From G016756615 sp050958605 (GTDB lineage: Bacteria; Pseudomonadota; Alphaproteobacteria; Rhizobiales; Rhizobiaceae): a stretch of DNA of 64,000 nucleotides. Shown here one piece after another: positions 1 through 8,185 of this stretch (the stretch's first letter is position 1; each line of letters begins with the position of its first letter). The notes below the pieces were generated by a model that saw only the letters and a program-made list of their open reading frames with translations, had not been told where the DNA came from and did not search any database. Position numbers and translations under genes: made by a program. The DNA is taken from positions 124,001 through 188,000 of the forward strand of contig NZ_JBJHDO010000002.1 in assembly GCF_050958605.1 (NCBI RefSeq), read 5' to 3'.

Positions 1-475
1 AGGTCTTGATCTCCTGGTCCATCTGTCCGCGGAACGCCTGAATCGCGGCGCTGCCCTCGTTGAGCGACTTGACGATCTGGCGGGCCGATTCCACGACGTT
101 GCCGCCGAGATTCTCATTGGACGGGGTCGTCTGGTAAGATTGCAGGGCCTGCTGCAGCTTGCCGATGAGAATCGACGCCGAGCCCTGATTCTCGACGCCG
201 TTCACCGACCGGGTGAGGCTCTGCACGCCTTCCATCAAGCTGGCCTGACCCGAAAAGGCCGACAGCGCCGAAAGGCCGTTCCGGAAAAGCGAGGCGTTCG
301 TCGCCCGCAGGATCTCCACGGTGCGCGCGCCGGGCGCGCTGCTGATAAGGACCGCCGAACGCCTGGAGTAGTCGGGGTTCTGGGCGTTGGAGATGTTCTG
401 CGAGACGACGCTGGTCTGGCGTCCCGTGCTCAGAAGCGATCTTTGTGCGATGCCCAGGGCGGTCGTAAGCGACAT
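1..475 (-). CDS. flgK: Flagellar hook-associated protein FlgK, N-terminal part (cut by window edge)
   Basis: The first about 158 residues are present and the rest lies beyond base 1. The protein begins MSLTTALGIAQRSLL and carries the N-terminal rod/hook signature SQNISNAQNPDYSRR, as expected for FlgK, the first hook-filament junction protein, exported by the flagellar type III apparatus. A ribosome binding site (GAAGGA) sits just before the ATG at 475. It follows flgE on the same strand after a gap of 62 bases, as in other rhizobial flagellar clusters, where flgL, flaF, flbT, flgD and flhA usually follow. The family assignment is firm; the C-terminus cannot be judged. Confidence 0.9.
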   Translation of the reverse strand, partial: MSLTTALGIAQRSLLSTGRQTSVVSQNISNAQNPDYSRRSAVLISSAPGARTVEILRATNASLFRNGLSALSAFSGQASLMEGVQSLTRSVNGVENQGSASILIGKLQQALQSYQTTPSNENLGGNVVESARQIVKSLNEGSAAIQAFRGQMDQEIKT

Positions 476-537
476 TGTAGTTCCTTCGAATGCGGGGGAG
501 GCCGGGGCGAGACCGCCCTGGCCCTAGTCTTCCCTCA

Positions 538-1839
538 TCAGCGCTTCAGGTTGACGAGCACGTCGAGGAGTTCGGAGCCGGTCTGGAAGACCTTGGAATT
601 GGCGGTGTAGTTGCGCTGGGCCTCGATCATAGAGGTCAGCTCCGTGGCGATATCGACATTGGAGGTCTCGACGGCGCCCGACACCATCTTGCCGAAGCCG
701 CCCTCGTTGGGGAAACCGATGCGTACGTCGCCAGAATCATTGCTCGGCGAGAAGACGTTGCCGCTGAGCACCGCCAATTGATCCGGACTTTGCACGGTGG
801 CGACGGGGATCTGGTAAAGCGCCCTCTTCGTGCCGTTCTGGAAAACCGCCGAGAGCGTTCCGTCCGTGGCGATCTCGATCCTGTCGATGGCGCTCGCCGC
901 ATTGCCGTTCACGAAGGCTTCGCTCACTGCATAGGGCGAATCGAGTTGGCTCATCTGGCTGAAATCGATGGCAATCGGTGCGTTGCCCGGCATGGTGATG
1001 TCCATGGAGGGGCCGTCACCACCAGCGAGGTCAAGCTGGCCAGTTGTCGAATTGAACACCAGTTCGTGGATTGCCAGGGGAGATGGCCCGTTGGCAAAAT
1101 CTGGATCGGCTGGATCGGTCGGATTGGCGTAAGGAAAAGGCGAGTCGCCGGTGGCGGCATTTGCTTTGTTGTAAACGGCGACCTGCCAAGTATTGTCGTC
1201 CGTCTTGGTGAAATACACGTCGAGCATGATCTCCTTGCCGAGATTGCCGTAGACGACCAGGGAGGATTTCGCCGTATACTTCGAATCCGGGTCGTTAACT
1301 CCGGCGGCCGGAGTCAGGACTTCTGCCGTCTCGGGTAGATTCGCGCTGAACTCGCCCGAAGTAGACGGGACGGCGGTCAGGCCGCTCTCCTTGATCGTGA
1401 CAACCTCCAAGCCGGCGAAGCCATTGGCCGTGGCACTCGGTGTGCCGTTGGCATAGCTGTAGCCGGTCAGGTAGAAGCCGGCGGCATTGACGAGGCGGCC
1501 TTCGCCGTCCGGAACGAAGGAGCCGGCGCGTGTCAGGAAGTTGCCGCCGCTGCCGTTCTGCACGACGAAAAAGCCGTCGCCATCGATCGCGAGGTCCGAG
1601 ACGGACGTCGTGTAGTTCATGACGCCGTTCTTGGTAATGTCGTAGCGGACGCTGGTGGTGACGCCGCCGGAATTGTAGCTGCCGGAGCCATTCGGCACGA
1701 CGAGGCTCGAGAACTCCGTGAAAGCGCGCTTGTAGCCGGCCGTGCTGGAGTTGGCGATGTTGTCGGCAACCGTGCCCAGCCGATTCGACTGGGCGTTCAT
1801 GCCGGACACGCCGGTCCGCATCATTCCGTAAAGGCTCAT
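538..1839 (-). CDS. flgE: Flagellar hook protein FlgE
   Basis: A 433-residue hook subunit. The N-terminus (MSLYGMMRTGVSGMNAQSNR, then DNIANSSTAGYKR) is the flagellar rod/hook domain, and the C-terminus (EAQRNYTANSKVFQT, ending VNLKR) is the matching helix that pairs with it in the assembled hook. The middle is the variable surface part. The length fits rhizobial FlgE. It forms the curved universal joint between rod and filament and is exported through the flagellar type III system. A start at 1839 preceded by GAGGAG is convincing. It sits between ftcR and flgK, as in Sinorhizobium and Brucella. Confidence 0.95.
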   Translation of the reverse strand: MSLYGMMRTGVSGMNAQSNRLGTVADNIANSSTAGYKRAFTEFSSLVVPNGSGSYNSGGVTTSVRYDITKNGVMNYTTSVSDLAIDGDGFFVVQNGSGGNFLTRAGSFVPDGEGRLVNAAGFYLTGYSYANGTPSATANGFAGLEVVTIKESGLTAVPSTSGEFSANLPETAEVLTPAAGVNDPDSKYTAKSSLVVYGNLGKEIMLDVYFTKTDDNTWQVAVYNKANAATGDSPFPYANPTDPADPDFANGPSPLAIHELVFNSTTGQLDLAGGDGPSMDITMPGNAPIAIDFSQMSQLDSPYAVSEAFVNGNAASAIDRIEIATDGTLSAVFQNGTKRALYQIPVATVQSPDQLAVLSGNVFSPSNDSGDVRIGFPNEGGFGKMVSGAVETSNVDIATELTSMIEAQRNYTANSKVFQTGSELLDVLVNLKR

Positions 1840-1920
1840 GGAGCTACTCCTCAGATCCGTCGCATTTGTTAATCCAGGTTAACTATCGTGACTTGCGCGA
1901 GGCTGTCGGGCGCGGCTCCA

Positions 1921-1934
1921 TCCGCGATCGCGGA
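1921..1934. promoter_or_regulatory. 14-bp perfect palindrome upstream of flgE
   Basis: TCCGCGATCGCGGA reads the same on both strands and lies 81 bases before the flgE start codon, beside the ftcR terminator. It could be an operator or simply part of the terminator region. No function is assigned. Confidence 0.3.
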
Positions 1935-1956
1935 TAGTATTTTCCTGGAAGGGAAA

Positions 1957-1973
1957 GGGCGCCGATGGCGCCC
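1957..1973 (-). terminator. Probable terminator of ftcR
   Basis: On the minus strand a GGGCGCC/GGCGCCC stem with a three-base loop begins about ten bases after the ftcR stop codon and is followed by TTTCCCTTCC. The stem is strong but the T-tract is broken by cytosines, so termination may be partial and some readthrough into flgE is possible. Confidence 0.5.
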
Positions 1974-1982
1974 GGCAACGGA

Positions 1983-2651
1983 TCAGACGTTCAGGCGGTA
2001 GCCGAGGAAGCGCTTGGAATCGATAGGGTCGAAGCCGAGCTTCTCACGCAGCTTCTTGCGCAGTTTGCTGATGTGGCTTTCGACCACGTTCTCTTCGACC
2101 TCGTCGTCGAAAATGCCATAGATGGCGTTGAAAACCTGGGATTTGGTGACACGGCGCCCATAGTTGGCGGCGAGGAACTCGAGGATACGGCGTTCGCGAC
2201 GCGGCAGGGGTAGCGGCGCGCCATCCACTTCGGGGTCACGGCCATCGGCGAAGATCCGCAGAGGACCGATCTGGGTGTAGCCGGGATCCTGGCTCTGGCG
2301 GCGGCGAATGGCGGAGATGCGGGCCAGAAGCTCACGAATATGTACCGGTTTGCGCACGACGTCGTCGACGCCTGCCTCGAACAGGCGCAGCGTGTTTTCC
2401 AGCGAGTGCTGTTCGCTGAGCGCGATGACCGGCGCCCCAGTGCGCTCACGGATCGCGCGCGGCGACACGTGCTGGCTGTCGCATTCCCCGATCAGCACGG
2501 CACCCACCGACTTGATATCCGCGTCGGCGGCCGTCGCCACCCATTCGCCGAATTCGCTTCCACCGAAACCGGTGATCGGAACGCCCTCCCGCCCAAAAAG
2601 CGAGGAATAGCCTTCCTTCACAGTCTCACGTTCATCAACGATAACGATCAT
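1983..2651 (-). CDS. ftcR: FtcR/Rem-type flagellar transcriptional regulator
   Basis: A 222-residue OmpR-like regulator. The first about 115 residues form a receiver-like domain and the last about 95 a winged helix-turn-helix (RRERRILEFLAANYGRRVTK, then VESHISKLRKKL). Brucella FtcR and Sinorhizobium Rem, its relatives, activate class II flagellar genes under VisNR control. The receiver is atypical. The acid pair at the start is D-E rather than D-D, and the phospho-acceptor strand reads VLIGECDSQ with glutamate where aspartate is expected, so the protein probably works without phosphorylation. This is inference supported by what is known of the family. No partner kinase gene is adjacent. Confidence 0.9.
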   Translation of the reverse strand: MIVIVDERETVKEGYSSLFGREGVPITGFGGSEFGEWVATAADADIKSVGAVLIGECDSQHVSPRAIRERTGAPVIALSEQHSLENTLRLFEAGVDDVVRKPVHIRELLARISAIRRRQSQDPGYTQIGPLRIFADGRDPEVDGAPLPLPRRERRILEFLAANYGRRVTKSQVFNAIYGIFDDEVEENVVESHISKLRKKLREKLGFDPIDSKRFLGYRLNV

Positions 2652-2945
2652 CGGCCCGCCTCCGAATCAATTGCAATGCCCCAATGCGGCAACGGGTAGC
2701 CGCTGGCGGCATTTGTTAACAATTGTCATTTCTTGTGAGTCAGTTCTTGGGAGTCGGGCGTGGTAACCAAGCGGTTGAGATAGACTTTTATTATCAAGCG
2801 GTTAGATGGTTCCTGGAATCGTCAATTGGGGCAGAAATGCGGCGGATCCGCGAGCTGGGGGCGGAGAATTCGTTAACGTGTCGTGTTCTCCGCATGGGCG
2901 ATGATTGCGTCCAGGACCGCCGTTCAGGTGCCGCGGGAGCATGTC

Positions 2946-3545
2946 TCATGGCCGGCAGAAATCGCGCGCGGATTGTGTCCAGCGGCCGAAGCCGGTTGCG
3001 ACCATGTTGGCGATGACACGGCAGACATATCGCTTCTGGGCGGGATCGTTATTGGGTCCGGCATGGTAGCGGGCAACCGCCATGGACCAGGACTCGTGCC
3101 GGTCTTTCAGCTTGATCAGGAAACGAGCCGCGTAATCGACGTTGCGATGGGGATCGAGCATCTCGCCGAGTCCGGAAAAATGCTCGGAATGGTAGTGGTG
3201 ATTGATCTGCATGCAGCCGAGATCGATGAGCTTGGCGCCTTGCCGCTGTGCCGCGCGGAACGTTGCGATGGCCTCGCTGCGCGAGGAGGCGAAGACGGCC
3301 TTGCCCTCGATGTTCAGCGCATAGGGCTGCAGGCTTCCCTTGCGGCCGGTCTCGGTCAGTCCGACCGCGTAGAGGATGCCTACCGGAACGCCATAACGTT
3401 CGGAGGCGCGCAGGATCTCGGTCTCGCAGGCGTTGCCGGGCGCGGCCCCGGCAGGCGTGGAGACGCTAGATATAGACGCCGCCGCGAGGTTTAGCGCCAG
3501 AAGTACGCTGTTCCACAGGCGACGGCCTGTCGATCTCGTAGCCAT
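2946..3545 (-). CDS. Lytic transglycosylase, SLT domain, secreted
   Basis: A 199-residue protein starting MATRSTGRRLWNSV, with a signal-peptide-like hydrophobic stretch ending near APGNA. The rest is a lysozyme-like SLT domain. ETGRKGSLQPYALN carries the catalytic glutamate (LTETG), followed by DLGCMQINHHYH and the repeat-type MAVARYHAGPNN. It likely opens peptidoglycan for the rod or stators. The ATG at 3545 lies inside the 3' end of fliK, an 80-base overlap in another frame, so translation is probably coupled. The longer open frame back to 3923 is a fliK shadow. Homologous ORFs occupy this place next to rem/ftcR in other rhizobia. Confidence 0.8.
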   Translation of the reverse strand: MATRSTGRRLWNSVLLALNLAAASISSVSTPAGAAPGNACETEILRASERYGVPVGILYAVGLTETGRKGSLQPYALNIEGKAVFASSRSEAIATFRAAQRQGAKLIDLGCMQINHHYHSEHFSGLGEMLDPHRNVDYAARFLIKLKDRHESWSMAVARYHAGPNNDPAQKRYVCRVIANMVATGFGRWTQSARDFCRP

Positions 3546-4803
3546 TGTCTTGCCCCCCACCCCTGTTCGGATGTCCGCTGCCGCCCGGTTGACCGGACTC
3601 CGCGCCAGCTGAGAAATGGCGTCCTGAATTGGCGGAAGTGTCCGCGAAGCCGCCGCCACTATCCCGCGCCGGCGCGACGGCGTGGATCTGAGGCGCCTGG
3701 ATGACGACCTCCTCGACGGCGATCCCATGAGAGCGGAGCGCCCGCGCGATGGCGTCGGTTTCCCCGGAAAGCCTGTTGTAGGCCTCGACGCTTTCCACCT
3801 CGATCTCAACCGAAAGTTGCTCGCCGGCGATGCGCAGATTTGCGGTGACCACACCGAGCTCGACCGGCTGAAGCTGGATCTTGAGCGTCTGGACGGAGGG
3901 GGCGGCTTGGCCGACATGGGCATTGGCAGCCGCGACGCGATGAATGGTGGCGGCCGGAGGCGGATTCAGTGCGAGAGCCTCGACCACCGGCGCACCGGTG
4001 GCGAGTGGTCCCTGGGCGAGCGGGGCCGGCTGGGCCTTTTGATCTGCGGCAGGCCGCAGATCCGCCCTTCGGTCACCCACGTCCCGTGACTCGCGGGCGC
4101 GCGACACGGCATCTGCCATCAACGTCCCCCGATCACGCCTCGTGCCTCGAGCATCCCCTGGCGACTCGCTCACCCGCCCATCGCGATCGCTCGTCTCGAC
4201 CCTTATGTCAGGACGGTCGGCGGGCTGGGTGGCAAGATCGTTCAGATTGGCCATCAGCGTCTTGCCGAAGGCGGCCTCCGGTCGCCGACCGGACTTGGCC
4301 GAGTCAGGTTTCTCCAGCACGGCGACGGGCTGTGGCTTGCGGCCGTCCCTTATTTCTTCCACTGGCCTCGCGGTTGCCTTCGCCACCGGCGGGGGCGCGT
4401 CATTGGCCATCGTTCCCTGAGTGGACTCCGCATCGCCCTGCCGCGCCGAAGCGCGATCGTGTGATCCTGCTATGGTGAGGAACGGCAGGAGCGCCTCGGC
4501 AGCTTCCGGCTTGTCGTCCTCTTCTCCTTCGCTTTCCCCAGGCTTGGTGATGTCGGTGGACGCAGCTTGTCCATCCGTCGCGAAGAGTTCATCCGCCAGC
4601 AATCCGAGATCGCTCGACGGCTCCGCCGAAACCGTGTCGCTCTCGTCCAATGCCGTGGCCGACGCTCCGTTCTTTGCGTCATTCCCCGCTTTCAGCATTC
4701 TGCCGAAATCGTCGGGCTCGCCCTGGGAAGGCATGCCGTTTCGGCCACGCGTTGCAGGGGCGGGCGAGGGTTGCTGGAGGATTGCTGGCAATGCGGCGTT
4801 CAT
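3466..4803 (-). CDS. fliK: Flagellar hook-length control protein FliK (formerly MotD)
   Basis: A 445-residue protein with a long low-complexity, Pro/Ala/Asp-rich N-terminus and the FliK C-terminal domain near residues 300-390. The core LKIQLQPVELGVVTANLRI is the type III specificity-switch signature of FliK. The rhizobial gene was first named motD because it lies after motC. It measures hook length and switches export from hook to filament proteins by acting on FlhB. The start overlaps the motC stop as ATGA, showing translational coupling. Confidence 0.88.
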   Translation of the reverse strand: MNAALPAILQQPSPAPATRGRNGMPSQGEPDDFGRMLKAGNDAKNGASATALDESDTVSAEPSSDLGLLADELFATDGQAASTDITKPGESEGEEDDKPEAAEALLPFLTIAGSHDRASARQGDAESTQGTMANDAPPPVAKATARPVEEIRDGRKPQPVAVLEKPDSAKSGRRPEAAFGKTLMANLNDLATQPADRPDIRVETSDRDGRVSESPGDARGTRRDRGTLMADAVSRARESRDVGDRRADLRPAADQKAQPAPLAQGPLATGAPVVEALALNPPPAATIHRVAAANAHVGQAAPSVQTLKIQLQPVELGVVTANLRIAGEQLSVEIEVESVEAYNRLSGETDAIARALRSHGIAVEEVVIQAPQIHAVAPARDSGGGFADTSANSGRHFSAGAESGQPGGSGHPNRGGGQDNGYEIDRPSPVEQRTSGAKPRGGVYI

Positions 4804-6116
4804 TGACGGGCTCCTTCAAGCAGTCTGTCGATTTCCTGCAGCTTCCTGCGCGTCTCGTTGACGAGCGCGGACTCCGAAGCCACAGCGGCCTGGTTCTCTT
4901 GCTCGGCGGCGCGCGCGGCCGTCGCCTCGATGGCGCGGGGGTCGGGCAGCTCTTGGCCCGACGCGGCAAGATCGCCGTCGACGGGCAAGACTGTTGGCTC
5001 TTCCGGCGCATCGTCCGGCGGAAGACCGGCCTCCTCAGGCGGCTCCTCGACCGGTAGGTCTGACAGTTTCATCGGCGGGGAAAGGACCCGCTTCACCACT
5101 GCGGTCGCTGCGTCGAGCAGGCGCACGTCGCGCGGCGACAGCGTGGCGCGGTCGATCTTCTCCAGTCGGCCGGCGACGTCGTCGATCGATTCCGAGGTCA
5201 CGGCGCCCAGCGCGTTATAGAGTTCGGCGCGCTGATCGGCTTCGCCCTGCCTGGCGTTGCCGACGGCCTCGGCCTTCGCCGAAGCGAAGTCCGCGAGTTG
5301 TCCATGTCCCAGAATGGCGGCCTTCCTCGCGATCCGCAGATAGATGGCGTTCTGCTGCTCGCCGTTCATGGCTGCGATGATTTCCTCGATCTCGGCCATA
5401 TCCAGGCGATCCTGCAAGGACACTACGCCATTGATGAAGCCGTCGGCGAAGTGGCTGGCGTAGGGCGATTTGAGGAAGCGCCTCACATATTGTTCCGAGG
5501 CCGTCAGGAAGCGACCGGCGTCGCCGGCCGTTGCTGCAAGCGTGATGGACCGCCGCAGTGCGGTCTCCTCGACCAGGCTGCCGGGCGAAAGGAGCCGGGC
5601 CTTGTCGAGGATCGCCAAGCCTTCGGCCGGGTTCTCAAGCGCCCGCACCGTGCCCTTGATCAGCGCCAGGAAACCGCCGAGTTCGGCGTTTTCCTTCATC
5701 GGGTCGAGAGATGCCAGCGTCGTGTCCGCCTTGCCGTGCTCGCTGCGAAGATAGGCGACGAGGCCGTCCGTGAGGACCTTGCTTCGGCCTTCCAGGCTGA
5801 GACGCCCGGTGACCGCCTCGACCGTGCGGGGGTTGCCACCGCTCATGCCGTAGATCATCAGGGCCTCGATGTTGCGTCGGTCGGCGAATTCCGACTCCGT
5901 CGCCTCCCTCAGCCGCGCATCGATCAACTCGATCATCTTCTTCTGCATGGGCAGGGAGGCGTGATCGCCGCCGGCGATGCGTTCCTGGAGGACCTGCAGC
6001 GAACGGATCATCTGATAGGGAGCCAGCACCGGCAGTGCCGCGTCGGGCGCGGCAATGGATGGCGTCAGGCTTACCGCGGCCATCAACGCGCCGAGAAGCA
6101 GCCTAGCCCGCAGCAT
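4800..6116 (-). CDS. motC: Periplasmic motility protein MotC
   Basis: A 438-residue secreted protein beginning MLRARLLLGALMAAVSLTPS with cleavage likely after IAA. The body is helical and repeat-like, ending in an Ala/Glu-rich coiled tail (QENQAAVASESALVNETRRK). In Sinorhizobium, MotC is periplasmic, interacts with MotB to gate the stator, and is protected by its chaperone MotE. The gene lies between motB and fliK, its normal place. A motE homologue is found at 17.5-18.0 kb. The 135-base gap from motB contains two hairpins. Confidence 0.85.
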   Translation of the reverse strand: MLRARLLLGALMAAVSLTPSIAAPDAALPVLAPYQMIRSLQVLQERIAGGDHASLPMQKKMIELIDARLREATESEFADRRNIEALMIYGMSGGNPRTVEAVTGRLSLEGRSKVLTDGLVAYLRSEHGKADTTLASLDPMKENAELGGFLALIKGTVRALENPAEGLAILDKARLLSPGSLVEETALRRSITLAATAGDAGRFLTASEQYVRRFLKSPYASHFADGFINGVVSLQDRLDMAEIEEIIAAMNGEQQNAIYLRIARKAAILGHGQLADFASAKAEAVGNARQGEADQRAELYNALGAVTSESIDDVAGRLEKIDRATLSPRDVRLLDAATAVVKRVLSPPMKLSDLPVEEPPEEAGLPPDDAPEEPTVLPVDGDLAASGQELPDPRAIEATAARAAEQENQAAVASESALVNETRRKLQEIDRLLEGARQ

Positions 6117-6140
6117 GGCTCAGGTCCGCTAGGCTGATTT

Positions 6141-6232
6141 CGGAAAAGTGTCCCAAGATTTTCCGACAAAAAACTGCGGCAAGAGATGAGGCTAAGCAGG
6201 TGGAGCATGGCCGAAGCCACGCGAACCTGCTT
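6141..6232. repeat. Two inverted repeats between motB and motC
   Basis: CGGAAAA (6141-6147) pairs with TTTTCCG (6159-6165). This resembles a short hairpin family often seen between genes in Mesorhizobium-like genomes (recalled, not searched). A second dyad pairs AAGCAGGT (6194-6201) with ACCTGCTT (6225-6232) around a TGGC-CGAA-GCCA core. Either could limit transcription from motB into motC or stabilise mRNA ends. There is no clean T-tract on the minus strand. Confidence 0.4.
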
Positions 6233-6251
6233 GTGAATCGATCGCCGTCGC

Positions 6252-7541
6252 TCAATTGCCGCTCTCCACCAGGATCTCGATGCGACGGTTGGCCTCCGCA
6301 TTGGGGTCGTCTTCGACCTTGAGCTTGCGATCGGCAAAGCCGGCAACCTCGACGACGCGCCGCTCGTCGAGGCCGGCGCGGACGAGCATGTAGTAGGCTG
6401 AATGCGCGCGCGCCGTGGAGAGTCGCCAATTGTCATATGACTTGCTGGCGAAGGGCCGGCCATCGGTGTGGCCGTTGATGACGATGTTGCCTTTTTCGGC
6501 CGCCAGCACCTTCGAGATCTTCTCCATGGCGAGCACGAGTTCGCGGCGCGGCACGGCCGAACCAATCTCGAACATGCCGACGTTGAGCTGTTCCGTCACC
6601 GAGATCATGACGCCCTTGTCGGTGGGGACCACCGAGATGCCGCCGAACATCTTGTCGTCGGACTGGAAGGCGGCGCGCAGTTCCCGGCCGATGCGTTCGG
6701 CCGTCTGCTCCGCTTGCGGGGCCGGGTCTGCCTCTCCACCGGACATCGCCTCGGCCGGTTTGCTTTCGGACGAGTTGCTGTCGTCGACCGTCGGCTCGGT
6801 CTCGGTGGCTTGGACGGGTTTTTCCTCGGGTGGCGCCGCGAAAGCCTGCTTGAGCTCATCCATGCCGGCCGGCGTCTCGTCGGCCGGCACGGTCGTCGGC
6901 CGATCGGGCGCGGCAGCGTCCGCGGTTTCCCGGGACGTCTCGGTGCTCCCTCCGCTGGGCAAGGTCATCATTTCCTGAGACCAGAAGTCCGGAGCGAAGG
7001 GGTCGCGATAGGCGTCTCCGCCCGAGGCGCCGGTCGCTGGGCCAGCTTCCGCCGCACCGCCATCGCCCTTGGTGCTGATGTTCTGCTGGTCACCCGTGTC
7101 GCCGGCGATCTCGGCGAGAACCGCATAGGGGTCGCGGAAAAGGTTCTCGTCGGAGAAATTCTTATCGTCGGCAGAGACAGCGCTGTTATCCACTTGCGAC
7201 GGCCCCGCCGTGGCCTGCCCGTCCTTCGACGACTTTTGTGCATCGACATCGGATGACTGGCTTGGACTATCAGCCGGACGCTTGTCCTCGCCGGGATTGT
7301 CGAGGCCACGCGCGGCGGCATCGTGGTCGACGAGTTTGATCGGATTGAAATAGGAGGCGACCGCGAGCTTTGTCTCCTCATTGGCCGCGTTGATCAGCCA
7401 CATGACGAGGAAGAAACACATCATGGCGGTCATGAAGTCGGCGTAGGCGATCTTCCACACGCCACCGTGATGATCCTCCTCGAGATCGTCGCGCCGCTTG
7501 ACGATGATGATCTCGCGACGCTCGTCGGCAAGCTGGCTCAT
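6252..7541 (-). CDS. motB: Flagellar motor stator protein MotB
   Basis: A 429-residue protein. A cytoplasmic N-terminus (MSQLADERREIIIVKRR) leads to one membrane segment near residues 31-53 (KIAYADFMTAMMCFFLVMWL) in which Asp35 is the proton-carrying residue. A long acidic periplasmic linker is followed by an OmpA/MotB peptidoglycan-binding domain (VINGHTDGRPF, NWRLSTARA). The linker is much longer than in enterobacterial MotB, which is typical of rhizobia where MotC contacts it. I chose ATG 7541, which overlaps the upstream stop as ATGA, over an in-frame start ten codons earlier. Its partner motA lies at 25.9 kb, outside this transcription unit. Confidence 0.93.
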   Translation of the reverse strand: MSQLADERREIIIVKRRDDLEEDHHGGVWKIAYADFMTAMMCFFLVMWLINAANEETKLAVASYFNPIKLVDHDAAARGLDNPGEDKRPADSPSQSSDVDAQKSSKDGQATAGPSQVDNSAVSADDKNFSDENLFRDPYAVLAEIAGDTGDQQNISTKGDGGAAEAGPATGASGGDAYRDPFAPDFWSQEMMTLPSGGSTETSRETADAAAPDRPTTVPADETPAGMDELKQAFAAPPEEKPVQATETEPTVDDSNSSESKPAEAMSGGEADPAPQAEQTAERIGRELRAAFQSDDKMFGGISVVPTDKGVMISVTEQLNVGMFEIGSAVPRRELVLAMEKISKVLAAEKGNIVINGHTDGRPFASKSYDNWRLSTARAHSAYYMLVRAGLDERRVVEVAGFADRKLKVEDDPNAEANRRIEILVESGN

Positions 7542-8185
7542 GACAGGGTCTCTTCCATGGTCGCCGACCACTCCGAAAAGCGTGTCTCGAAGAGCTGATC
7601 GTCGATGCGAATGGTGAGGTCGGGGGAGGAGCTCTCGGTAAACTCGAAATGCGCGGCCTTGTCGCCGGCGGCGCGCTGCAAGGCCTCGAAGAGCGCGGGC
7701 GAACCGGTGACCCTGACCCGCGTGCCTTCGGCGTCCTCCAGTGCGGCCTTCACGGTGTCCGCAAGCTGGGCGATCGAGCGGGCATGCATGTCGGCGGTGA
7801 GCACGGGGCCCAGAATGCGGGCCGTGACGCCGGTGACGAGAGCCGTCACGGCGGACTGCATCGTCGCCATTTCGCTGGCGAGCGCCGAGCCCAGCAACTC
7901 GCCGAAGCGCCCCTCGAGCGCCTCGATCGCGGCGGCGTGGCGCTGCCGCTCCTCGGCCAGGGCAGCTTCACCTTCGGCCACCAGGCGTTCGGACAGCGCG
8001 CGCTCGGCCTTTTCCACCTCGATGCGGATCAGTTCGTCGAGGTCTGGTCCTGTCGGCAAGGGTTCAGGGGCGATTTCGGGCGCTTCCGGAACGTCGCCGA
8101 AATCGAAGGGCAGGACGTCCGGCGTCGTGGAACGCCGGCAGCCGAAATCCTCCAGGACGTCGGCGAGTGCTGGGATCGCCATCAT
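7538..8185 (-). CDS. Unnamed flagellar protein between fliF and motB, possible FliH counterpart
   Basis: A 215-residue soluble protein without signal peptide or membrane segment. A proline/acid-rich start (PEAPEIAPEPLPTGPDLDE) is followed by a charged helix rich in Glu, Ala and Arg (residues about 65-110), then a mixed C-terminal domain of about 100 residues. This plan resembles FliH, the stator-like regulator of the export ATPase FliI, and no other fliH candidate is in the window. FliH assignment rests only on architecture and on position just after fliF. The start overlaps the fliF stop as ATGA, and the stop overlaps the motB start the same way. Confidence 0.5.
   Translation of the reverse strand: MMAIPALADVLEDFGCRRSTTPDVLPFDFGDVPEAPEIAPEPLPTGPDLDELIRIEVEKAERALSERLVAEGEAALAEERQRHAAAIEALEGRFGELLGSALASEMATMQSAVTALVTGVTARILGPVLTADMHARSIAQLADTVKAALEDAEGTRVRVTGSPALFEALQRAAGDKAAHFEFTESSSPDLTIRIDDQLFETRFSEWSATMEETLS

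Noticed and set aside
6141..6232. Rho-independent terminator separating motB from motC
   Set aside because: The hairpins lack a T-tract on the minus strand, and motC has no separate promoter that I can see, so they are listed as inverted repeats only.
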